IMG/VR virus record: IMGVR_UViG_3300013131_000202
Coordinates: 1-27,617 of that record
Direction: 5' to 3' (one strand)
DNA from: a virus
DNA length: 27,617 nt
The notes beneath the pieces were generated by a model. That model was not told the DNA's origin. It searched no databases and saw nothing but the letters and a program-made list of their open reading frames with translations. The position numbers and the translations under genes are program-made. This document shows positions 7,304 through 14,460 of the stretch, piece after piece (position 1 is the stretch's first letter; every line of letters begins with the position of its first letter).

Positions 7304-10258
7304 ATGCCTGCACTACCATATCCCGGCGTAACCATCACAGAGATAGACACGTCTGCCGTTTCGACCAGAGTTTCGACAGGCGTTCCGGCGGGTGTCGTCG
7401 GGACAGCAGCCGCGGGTCCCGCATACGTGCCACTCACGTTCAGCTCGTACGCAAACGGGTTCACCAGCATCTTTGGCGAGAGCGGAGACAGATTTGGTCC
7501 CATTGCGGTGAGCATGTGGCTGAATGGTGCGCTCAACACTAACGCAACATACCTTAGAGTCTTAGGTGTCGGAGACGGTCTCAAGCGCATAGCAGGCGGC
7601 TCGGTCAATCGGGCAGGATTCGTTGTCGGAGAGCAACAGGTCGGTTCTAGCGGTATTGTTGGGTCAAATCCCTATGCTGCAACTGGAGGCGTCTTAGGTA
7701 GGACATACGTCCTGGGTTGCTACATGTCAGAATCTGCAGGTTCGACATACTTCTCTTCTGCAGGAATGCAGACATCTGCTAACTCGATACCCATAGCCAG
7801 GGGTATCATCATGACCCCGTCTGGCGTCTCTCTGGCCCTATCAGGCAACTCTAACACATCGAACCAGCCTACAGCAGTAGCTGCTGAGGGTTCATCGACG
7901 ACAGGATCCATAAGCTTCTCTGATGAGACTTTCGTGATGCTCCTCAACGGACACACTTCAACCGTCGACAATCCTAACGTTATAACTGCCTCTCTCTCGA
8001 CGACGGCAGGATCTTACTTCCCAGAAGTTTTCAATAGAGATCCTCTCAAGTTCCAGGAGCGCGGCCACTTCCTGTATTCCTTCTATGACGTCCCGGCCGT
8101 CGTCGCAGCGATCACAGGAAGCGGAATCCTCTCAAATGCCACCTCGACAAATGATGCGACAAAGCAGGACGCAGTATTCATAACGTCTGCATCGATAGGC
8201 AGAAATACATCGAACGCATCGACACCGAATTTTGAGCAGTTTAGTGACAGATTCGATCACGCAAAGTCACCCTTTGTGATCTCGCAGGATTTCGGTGGTG
8301 TTAGATACGATCTCTTTAGAGTGCACTCGATATCTGACGGCCTCGCAGCAGACACAAACTATGCTCCCGATCTTGGCAAGAATCTTAAGGTCACAATTAG
8401 CGATCTCTCACCTGCAACGACTGCAAATCCCTATCCGACATTCACACTTGCGATAAGGAATGTTGATGCAGATGACACATCGCAGGCACTCAAGAGCTTC
8501 TCAGGCCTTACCTTTGATCCAAATTCTTCAAATTACATCGCATCAGTCATAGGCGATCAGAATATCTACTTTGACTTTGATAGAAACTTAGGAAGCCAGA
8601 AGATTGCCATTGAAGGCGACTATCCAGTAAATAACAACTACATTAGAGTTGAGCTTTCAAGTGACTTTATCGCAGGCAACGTACCCACGGACGCAATTCC
8701 AGCAGGATTCAGAGGTTATGGCTTTGCCTTCACGTCAGGTAGCCAACTTGCAACACCTGACGCAGGTGATCCTAACTTCCTCGCAGGAAACACAGATATC
8801 CTCCAGCGAGCCTCAATTCCTCCCACGCCAGTTAGACAGAAGATCACAGACACAGGTGACATTGTCAATAGCGATTATTCGTGGGGAACCTACTTTAAGG
8901 ATGTGACAAGCCTTACCGAGCCAAATGCTTCAACCGCAACGAATGAGTCAATTGCAAGCTTTATCAACTTCTTTCCATCTTATGACACATCTGGAAAGAA
9001 GTTCTACATCGATAATTCTGCAGCAGCTGACTCGTTTGCCAACAACTTGTTCACAATTGAGAACATCCAGGTCACGACAGGCGCGCTTGGCGATGTATCA
9101 GGCAAGTTTGAGGCAATCAATTGGGCGTCAGCATCATATGTCAGGCAGGGTGGAATCACACCGAATGCCGCAAATAAGACGAGAGCGCTGCAAGTCTCAG
9201 ACCTTCTCACGACAGCACCATCAAACAATCGTCCTAACGTCTCATTTACCTTCTTCTTGCAAGGTGGATTTGACGGTGTCAACATGTTTGACTCTCAGAA
9301 GCGCTCGTTAACTGATCTTGCCGCGACCAGAGAGATTGATGATGCTGCAAATCAAGGCGGTGTCAATGGCTCAACGGTGTCTGCTTACAAGAAGGCGATT
9401 GACATCATGGGAAGCACGGCAGACGTTAACATGCAGCTTCTGGCAATTCCTGGCATAAGGTTGCCCACCATCACAAATTATGCAATCTCCGCAGTTGAGA
9501 ATAGATTTGATGCTCTGTATCTCATGGATATCCAGCAAAAAGACACGCTTAACAGCTACGTGACATCAAGTGCCATGGAGATCTCTCCTTCGAATACGAT
9601 CTCCGATTTTGCTGCAAGAGGCCTAAACACATCATTCGCCGCAGCATACTTCCCAGACGTCACCGTCCAGAGCCCAGAAGGAACAGGCACGGTGACCGTG
9701 CCCCCCTCGGCGGCCGTCCTCGCAGCATACGCAAAGAATGACACATACGCACCTTGGTATGCACCCGCTGGTACAACAAGAGGTGGAATCCCTGCCATTG
9801 CAGGTGGTCTCGGGTACCCTCTTTCAGAAACATCGGAAGTATTAGGAAATCTCTATAGTGTAGACATTAATCCGATTGTCGAGCTAAGCTCCGGTGGGCA
9901 GACAGTCGTCTGGGGTCAGAAGACACTTCTCCAGACAGCATCATCACTTGACAGAGTCAACGTTAGAAGGCTTCTCATCGATATTAGGCGCAAGGTTAGA
10001 GCAATTGCCAATTCTCTGCTCTTTGAGCCCAACACACAGGCGACACTGGCCCGTTTTAACTCACTTGTCAATCCTATCATGCAGGATGCACAGTCCAGAT
10101 TTGGCGTCTCACGTTACAAGGTCGTGATCGACACATCGACAACCACACAGGCTGATATCGACAATAACACAATCAGAGGCAAGATCTTCCTCCAGCCGGT
10201 GAGAACTGCGGAGTTTATTTCAATTGACTTCGTGGTTAGTGCGACTTCCACAACTTAA
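7304..10258 (+). CDS. gp18: Contractile tail sheath protein, second copy (gp18-like paralogue)
   Basis: This 984-aa protein has the same architecture as its upstream neighbour: an N-terminal PYPGVTITEIDTS...GVPAGVVGTAAAGPAYVP, GGFDGVNMFD near residue 654, a shared VSAYKKAIDIM...IPGIRLPTITNYA block, and C-terminal SLDRVNVRRLLIDIRRKV near residue 883 followed by GKIFLQPVRTAEFISIDFVV. The two copies differ in much of the middle, so this is an old duplication and not an assembly repeat. It is more T4-like at the N-terminus than the first copy. Both may be built into one tail, or one may be a minor end-specific form. The ribosome-binding region AAGAGG lies about ten bases before the ATG. Confidence 0.93.
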   Translation: MPALPYPGVTITEIDTSAVSTRVSTGVPAGVVGTAAAGPAYVPLTFSSYANGFTSIFGESGDRFGPIAVSMWLNGALNTNATYLRVLGVGDGLKRIAGGSVNRAGFVVGEQQVGSSGIVGSNPYAATGGVLGRTYVLGCYMSESAGSTYFSSAGMQTSANSIPIARGIIMTPSGVSLALSGNSNTSNQPTAVAAEGSSTTGSISFSDETFVMLLNGHTSTVDNPNVITASLSTTAGSYFPEVFNRDPLKFQERGHFLYSFYDVPAVVAAITGSGILSNATSTNDATKQDAVFITSASIGRNTSNASTPNFEQFSDRFDHAKSPFVISQDFGGVRYDLFRVHSISDGLAADTNYAPDLGKNLKVTISDLSPATTANPYPTFTLAIRNVDADDTSQALKSFSGLTFDPNSSNYIASVIGDQNIYFDFDRNLGSQKIAIEGDYPVNNNYIRVELSSDFIAGNVPTDAIPAGFRGYGFAFTSGSQLATPDAGDPNFLAGNTDILQRASIPPTPVRQKITDTGDIVNSDYSWGTYFKDVTSLTEPNASTATNESIASFINFFPSYDTSGKKFYIDNSAAADSFANNLFTIENIQVTTGALGDVSGKFEAINWASASYVRQGGITPNAANKTRALQVSDLLTTAPSNNRPNVSFTFFLQGGFDGVNMFDSQKRSLTDLAATREIDDAANQGGVNGSTVSAYKKAIDIMGSTADVNMQLLAIPGIRLPTITNYAISAVENRFDALYLMDIQQKDTLNSYVTSSAMEISPSNTISDFAARGLNTSFAAAYFPDVTVQSPEGTGTVTVPPSAAVLAAYAKNDTYAPWYAPAGTTRGGIPAIAGGLGYPLSETSEVLGNLYSVDINPIVELSSGGQTVVWGQKTLLQTASSLDRVNVRRLLIDIRRKVRAIANSLLFEPNTQATLARFNSLVNPIMQDAQSRFGVSRYKVVIDTSTTTQADIDNNTIRGKIFLQPVRTAEFISIDFVVSATSTT

Positions 10259-10291
10259 TGATATTTAGTAACTAGATAACGGAGATTTACA

Positions 10292-10780
10292 ATGGCCGAG
10301 ACACTGTCAGTCACAGACATGCTCCCTAATAAGTTTGAACCAAAGAGAAAGCATCGCTGGGTCTTTGCAATCGAGGGCATTGATGCATTCCTTGTTAGGA
10401 AGGCAGCTAGGCCTGGGTTCACCATGGGAAGCAAGGAAATTCCATGGATCAACACCCAGCGTTACATCTCATCAAAGCTCAAGTTTGACACAATGTCAGT
10501 TGACCTTCACGATCCAATCGCACCCTCAGGTGCGCAGCAGGTGATGGAGTGGATTCGCACTCATCACGAGTCTGTATCGGGACGTTCAGGATACGCTGAT
10601 TTCTACAAGCGAGATATCCAGCTCAAGATGCTTGATCCTATTGGGACTGTCGTGGAGCTCTGGGACATCAAGGGTGCGTTTATTGAGGGCGCAAAGTTTG
10701 GTGATGTTGACTACGGCGGAGACGAAGTCATGTCAGTTTCACTCACACTCAGGTTTGACAACTGCGTTCTCCAGTTCTGA
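10292..10780 (+). CDS. gp19: Tail tube protein (gp19-like)
   Basis: At 162 aa this is almost exactly the size of T4 gp19 (163 aa), and it lies directly after the sheath genes as in T4. Diagnostic stretches are PKRKHRWVFAIEGIDAFLV at the N-terminus, ARPGF, the middle MEWIRTHHESVSGRSGYADFYKRD and the ending GAFIEGAKFGDVDYG followed by VSLTLRFDNCVLQF. It should form the inner tube of stacked hexameric rings through which DNA passes. The ribosome-binding site GGAGA lies seven bases before the ATG. A very strong terminator follows within 20 bases, consistent with a highly expressed gene closing the sheath-tube unit. Confidence 0.95.
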   Translation: MAETLSVTDMLPNKFEPKRKHRWVFAIEGIDAFLVRKAARPGFTMGSKEIPWINTQRYISSKLKFDTMSVDLHDPIAPSGAQQVMEWIRTHHESVSGRSGYADFYKRDIQLKMLDPIGTVVELWDIKGAFIEGAKFGDVDYGGDEVMSVSLTLRFDNCVLQF

Positions 10781-10796
10781 TTAAACTCTAAACAAT

Positions 10797-10829
10797 AAAA
10801 ACCGCGCACCTTTATGTGCGCGGTTTTTT
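10797..10829 (+). terminator. Strong rho-independent terminator after the tail tube gene
   Basis: AAAAACCGCGCAC (10797-10809) pairs perfectly over 13 bp with GTGCGCGGTTTTT (10816-10828), with the six-base loop CTTTAT and a run of T's on the 3' side. It is a textbook intrinsic terminator. The A/T-symmetrical ends mean it may also act on the opposite strand. Confidence 0.95.
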
Positions 10830-10830
10830 A

Positions 10831-10858
10831 TTTACTGACATGATGTTCGCTCTAGAAT
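10831..10858 (+). promoter_or_regulatory. Possible sigma-70-type promoter
   Basis: TTTACT (10831-10836, four of six matches to TTGACA) and TAGAAT (10853-10858, five of six matches to TATAAT) are 16 bases apart, just after the terminator and just before the hub-chaperone gene. The implied transcript start would leave almost no leader before the ribosome-binding site. I saw no T4-type late promoter (TATAAATA) here. This is position-based and weak. Confidence 0.3.
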
Positions 10859-10877
10859 ACCTTTGGAGTATATTCAT

Positions 10878-11717
10878 ATGCCAAAGAAGAGTGATGTAGG
10901 TGTCACACCGAACGACGCATTTAACCAGATTCCTCGTTCCAATCCGCTAGAAGATGATTTTAATTGGTCTATTCCCGTTGAAAATATACCGCTACCTTCA
11001 AACGGCAAGATATATCCAAAAAACAGCGCGCTGCATAATCTAGAAACTATCCAGATTAAGGCAATGACCGCGCAGGAAGAAGACATTCTTATGAGCAGGG
11101 CACTCATTAAAGAGGGCACCGTGCTCACGCATTTACTTAACAGCTGCATGATTAATAAGAATATAAACGCTCGTGACCTGATAAGCGGTGATAGAAACGC
11201 ACTGCTTGTCGCCGTTAGAATCACAGGATACGGTGCGGCATACAAGGCTGAGGTTTCTTGTCCCGAATGCAACACAAAACAACATCATGATTTTGACTTG
11301 GCAGACCTTGCAATCAAGCGTCTTAAAATTGAACCTGTTTCACCGGGTGTGAATCAGTTTGAGATTGTCTTGCCTGTTTCCAAGAAGCGCGTCTCATTCA
11401 AGTTTATGACAGGCCGAGATGAAGAGGAGCAGGCAACAGTTGCTGAACGCCGCAGAAAAGCAATGCCTGATATCCAGGTTGACAATGTGATCACATCAAG
11501 GCTTGAAGCATGCGTCGTTGCAATTGACGGAATCACAGATCGAAATAAGCTGAATTATTTTATCCGGTCAATGCCAGCACTTGATTCTAAGACACTTAGA
11601 AGCTACATTAATGATAATGAACCCGGCATCGACATGAATGCCAGTTTCAAGTGTGTTCAGTGTCGATCTGACGCACGGGTGTCTCTTCCCCTTGGGGCAT
11701 CATTTTTTTGGCCTTAA
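10878..11717 (+). CDS. gp26: gp26-like baseplate hub/tail-assembly chaperone with two CxxC pairs
   Basis: This 279-aa protein belongs to the T4 baseplate-protein family typified by gp26. It has the N-terminal LPSNGKIYPKNSAL strand, the helix AMTAQEEDILMSRALI, GDRNALLVAVRITGYGAAYKAEV, and a zinc-type pair C128-P-E-C131 with a second pair C259-V-Q-C262 near the C-terminus. An in-frame TTG at 10863 would add five residues. I chose ATG 10878 because GGAG at 10865-10868 is correctly spaced for it. The gene sits immediately before the tape measure, the position of tail-assembly chaperones. Its end, ASFFWP-stop, contains a run of seven T's where the +1 frame stays open (see the next entries). T4 gp26 is about 208 aa. 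Confidence 0.8.
   Translation: MPKKSDVGVTPNDAFNQIPRSNPLEDDFNWSIPVENIPLPSNGKIYPKNSALHNLETIQIKAMTAQEEDILMSRALIKEGTVLTHLLNSCMINKNINARDLISGDRNALLVAVRITGYGAAYKAEVSCPECNTKQHHDFDLADLAIKRLKIEPVSPGVNQFEIVLPVSKKRVSFKFMTGRDEEEQATVAERRRKAMPDIQVDNVITSRLEACVVAIDGITDRNKLNYFIRSMPALDSKTLRSYINDNEPGIDMNASFKCVQCRSDARVSLPLGASFFWP
11703..11709 (+). promoter_or_regulatory. Candidate frameshift or slippage site (T7 run)
   Basis: Seven T's are read as TTT TTT TGG at the end of the gp26-like gene, two codons before its stop. A +1 slip, or a -2 slip with the same P-site codon TTT, moves the ribosome into the frame that stays open to 11943. Phe-tRNA can re-pair perfectly in either direction. Transcriptional slippage on the T run would have the same effect. 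A homopolymer sequencing error is the simple alternative. Confidence 0.5.
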
Positions 11718-11943
11718 TCAAAATTATAGAGAAGAATTTCTAAACCAATTCTTCTTTTTAATGAGACAACTGCGCTTTAGTTATTCTGATCTGTATAAAC
11801 TACCTGTCAGATATCGCAGTTGGTTCATTGACAAGCTTGCAAGAGAAATGAATCGTGCTGTTCCAAATCGGACAGGTGGCATTGAACTAGATGATGATAC
11901 ACCAATATCACAGGTTCTGACTAAGATGAATAAATATGATTGA
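11710..11943 (+). CDS. gp51: gp51-like helical segment, probably translated as a frameshift extension of the gp26-like protein
   Basis: In the +1 frame relative to the gp26-like gene, 77 codons follow the T run: GLNQNYREEFLNQFFFLM, RQLRFSYSDLYKLPVRYRSW, FIDKLAREMNR, then an acidic tail. 'FSYSDLYKLPVRYRSWFI' is the hallmark helix-turn-helix of small tail/baseplate assembly factors and tape-measure chaperones. I link it to gp51 by that motif and by position. The frame has an ATG at 11638, but residues from there are an out-of-frame reading of the zinc-motif region. ATG 11761 would cut off the aromatic helix, and neither has a good ribosome-binding site. A fused product would be about 354 aa. 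Separate initiation at 11761 (60 aa) is the alternative. The tape measure starts 10 bases after the stop. Confidence 0.6.
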   Translation, partial: GLNQNYREEFLNQFFFLMRQLRFSYSDLYKLPVRYRSWFIDKLAREMNRAVPNRTGGIELDDDTPISQVLTKMNKYD

Positions 11944-11953
11944 GGCATCTTAG

Positions 11954-14257
11954 ATGGGTCAATTTGACGATATTGTCGATGGTACATTTCAAAAAGGTCT
12001 CGAATTAGGTCGAGAATCCATTAAACTTTTCACGCAAGGCCTCGAGGCTGCTGGAAAGTCTGCCGATGAGCATAGAGACCAGATCGCGGGTCTAGGTGCT
12101 GCCTATGCAACACTTTATGCTACTCAAGAGCTAATGGCGAACAATTTGTACAAGTCGCTTGTAGGAACTTCTATCGAAGTTTCACAGATACCTAGACAAC
12201 TTGCATCTGAAATCGTAGGCTCAAGCATCTTTTTGTCTGAGAACATGGCTAATGCAACAGACAAGATGACACAAAATGCACTCGCCATCCAGCGAGCTGC
12301 ATATGCCGACCAGCAAGAGCTTGCAGAGCGCCAGATTAAGGTGGGAGAGACGATTGCAGGCGTTGACATTACTTTACCTGTGACTGCTTACTTTGAAAAT
12401 GCCTCTGAACTAGGTAAGGCATTTTATGAAGGTGCGATGGCAGACACGCGTCTCTTCAATGCCGCTGTTGAAGCGTCTACTACACTATCACAAGATCAAC
12501 TCTACAGGATGAAAGAGACAAGCGCTCTTGCGATGAAAGGCCTGGGCCTTGATATCACGACAATGAACGCGCTGTATCAAGAGGAATTCTCAAAGACGGG
12601 AAAGATCTCAGGAGAGATGGTTGACAAGTTTTCTGCGACTGTTCTTGCCGCAGCGAAGGAGACAGGATTAGGGACAGACCAAGTCGCCGAAGACATGATG
12701 CGCATGATTAAAGATGTTGAAAAGTTTGGCAACATGTCATACGCACAGATGACGTCTCTATCTTCTGCAATTCATCAGCTGGGTCTTGATATGGAAGATG
12801 TTGTCGCAGTGACAAGTAAGTTTACTTCCTTTGAGAACGCATCACAGGCTATCGCAAATATCGGAGCTGTCACCGGCGCGACATTGGATACGATGGAACT
12901 ATTCTACCTTGCAAACGAGGACAAGGAAGAGTTCTTCAGGACTATGAGGCAGAGCCTTCTTGATCAAGGTGTGACACTTGAGAATCTGTCTCATCAAGAG
13001 CAGGTCTACCTGTCTAAACAGCTTGGATTTAATAGCGTAAGACAGCTGCAGTCGCTCCTCAATGAAGAGATTGATTTCACGACAGGAAATATCACAGATA
13101 AGATTGAGGAGGCTGCAAGTAGTCAAGACTATGTCGGAGACAAGCTGTCGGAGCAACTAGCAAAGACCGGTGGTCTGGCAAAAGAGACTCTTGATGCCAT
13201 GAAGCCTGAAAACATGGCAAAGATGCTTGATGCAGCAAAGAATCTGACACAAGGAACATCAAAAGTTGCAGATGCTGCAAACACTCTGAACACGGCGATT
13301 CTCGATATGACAAAAGAAGCAATCCCGGGTATTAGAACGGCGGCGACATCATTGTCAGATGGTATTGCTGTCTCCGTAGATTCAGCAATAAAGAAACTGA
13401 ACGAGTTCAGAGACAAAGTAGAAGCATTGGTCAAAAAAGAGATACCTGCGGCTTTAGCTCCGGCGACGCCGAGGTCTGTGCCTGAAATTTGGCAACCTTT
13501 TGACAACGGCCTCAAAGTCATGAGAGAGTCTGCAGACATAACAATGTCAGGCCTAAGCGATGACACTAGAAAGAACCTGATGAAGGCGGGTACCGAGGCC
13601 GCAGCCAGCATGGAGCTTTCGATTAAGTCAGCAGCAGCACGATTTGATGTTCTGAGAGATCTTCACAAAGACAAGGCAAAGGAAATCAACAAGATAGAAT
13701 CTGATCTTGCTAAAGATGTGACAGCACGTCTCAATGAAGCGACTAAAGTCGAAGAGATGTTTAAAAACCAGATCGGACTCACTTCCGGCGCTCGAGCGGA
13801 GCGCATCCAGGAGAAGTACGGCGGCGAAGGTCGAGCGCTAAGTGACGCTGACGTTGATGGTATAATCAAAGCGATAGAGTCAGGAAATTCAGGCGCCATA
13901 AGAGATGTTATTGTAGGCAAGCTCGATGAAAGGATAACAGCAGCTACAGCAGGGTTAGGATCACCTGCCGCTACTGCAACACCTGCAGAGCCCGGGTCCC
14001 GAGTTCCCGCGTCAGGGACACCCGAAGCTGGTGCGGCTCCAGAAGCAACTCCAACGGCCAGACCCGCGGCGGCAACGGGTGCCTCACCCGCAGGAGATCT
14101 TTCTATAAAGGTCAAGCTCGATTTCGATACTAGCGAGCTTGCAGATCTTATCACAACAAAAATCCTTCCTGACGCGATCAGTGGCGGGATTGATCTACCT
14201 GCACGCGGCGACCGGGTCGCTGCAAGATACACATTCCAGATGATTGACATGAGGTGA
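11954..14257 (+). CDS. gp29: Tail tape measure protein (gp29-like)
   Basis: This 767-aa protein is almost wholly helical in character, with long Ala/Glu/Lys/Met-rich heptad stretches (for example residues 1-330 and 395-490). A Pro/Ala/Thr-rich linker lies near residues 670-715, followed by a short beta-type C-terminus (DLSIKVKLDFDTSELADL). Its length, composition and place after the tail-chaperone pair and before baseplate genes fit a tape measure that fixes tail length. T4 gp29 has 590 aa, so a somewhat longer tail than T4 is predicted. No transmembrane block or lytic-enzyme domain is visible. GAGG is placed eight bases before the ATG, overlapping the upstream stop codon. Confidence 0.8.
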   Translation: MGQFDDIVDGTFQKGLELGRESIKLFTQGLEAAGKSADEHRDQIAGLGAAYATLYATQELMANNLYKSLVGTSIEVSQIPRQLASEIVGSSIFLSENMANATDKMTQNALAIQRAAYADQQELAERQIKVGETIAGVDITLPVTAYFENASELGKAFYEGAMADTRLFNAAVEASTTLSQDQLYRMKETSALAMKGLGLDITTMNALYQEEFSKTGKISGEMVDKFSATVLAAAKETGLGTDQVAEDMMRMIKDVEKFGNMSYAQMTSLSSAIHQLGLDMEDVVAVTSKFTSFENASQAIANIGAVTGATLDTMELFYLANEDKEEFFRTMRQSLLDQGVTLENLSHQEQVYLSKQLGFNSVRQLQSLLNEEIDFTTGNITDKIEEAASSQDYVGDKLSEQLAKTGGLAKETLDAMKPENMAKMLDAAKNLTQGTSKVADAANTLNTAILDMTKEAIPGIRTAATSLSDGIAVSVDSAIKKLNEFRDKVEALVKKEIPAALAPATPRSVPEIWQPFDNGLKVMRESADITMSGLSDDTRKNLMKAGTEAAASMELSIKSAAARFDVLRDLHKDKAKEINKIESDLAKDVTARLNEATKVEEMFKNQIGLTSGARAERIQEKYGGEGRALSDADVDGIIKAIESGNSGAIRDVIVGKLDERITAATAGLGSPAATATPAEPGSRVPASGTPEAGAAPEATPTARPAAATGASPAGDLSIKVKLDFDTSELADLITTKILPDAISGGIDLPARGDRVAARYTFQMIDMR

Positions 14258-14262
14258 CCACC

Positions 14263-14460
14263 ATGAGCGTCAATTCTCCGACACAACTAGAGATTGAGAT
14301 CATAAAATTTCAAGACAAGGTCCAGCGCATGCTAGACAACGCGTGTGCGTATCACGAATCGATGATGCGCGATGAGGAATCGCTCAAGCATCTTCTTGAG
14401 CGAATAGGCGAGATACCTAGTATTAAGAGGCCTGACAATGAGCACAAGGCAGACGCTTAA
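14263..14460 (+). CDS. Small coiled-coil protein between tape measure and baseplate genes
   Basis: A 65-aa protein, highly charged and helical (LEIEIIKFQDKVQRMLDNACAY, then EESLKHLLERIGEI), probably a short coiled coil. GTG 14254 is also in frame, but GAGGTGA (14251-14257), which contains the tape-measure stop, is ideally spaced as a ribosome-binding site for ATG 14263. The last 23 bases overlap the start of the next gene. The function is unknown. Its position suggests a tail- or baseplate-assembly accessory or a tape-measure partner. Confidence 0.65.
   Translation: MSVNSPTQLEIEIIKFQDKVQRMLDNACAYHESMMRDEESLKHLLERIGEIPSIKRPDNEHKADA

Noticed and set aside
8925-9311. 128-codon + strand frame inside the second sheath gene
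   Set aside because: Gln/Ser/Arg-rich shadow frame; the overlapping sheath frame is continuous and conserved.
7304-10258. Second sheath gene as an assembly duplicate of the first
   Set aside because: The copies differ across most of the sequence and in length, and only key blocks are shared, so it is a true paralogue.
13129-13611. 160-codon open frame on the minus strand
   Set aside because: Antisense to the tape measure in the same way, with no motif, no ribosome-binding site and no room for an independent gene.
13663-14286. 207-codon open frame on the minus strand
   Set aside because: It is antisense to the tape measure and its Pro/Ala-rich linker, its product is low-complexity Ser/Ala/Pro, and every supported gene is on the + strand. 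It is a composition shadow.
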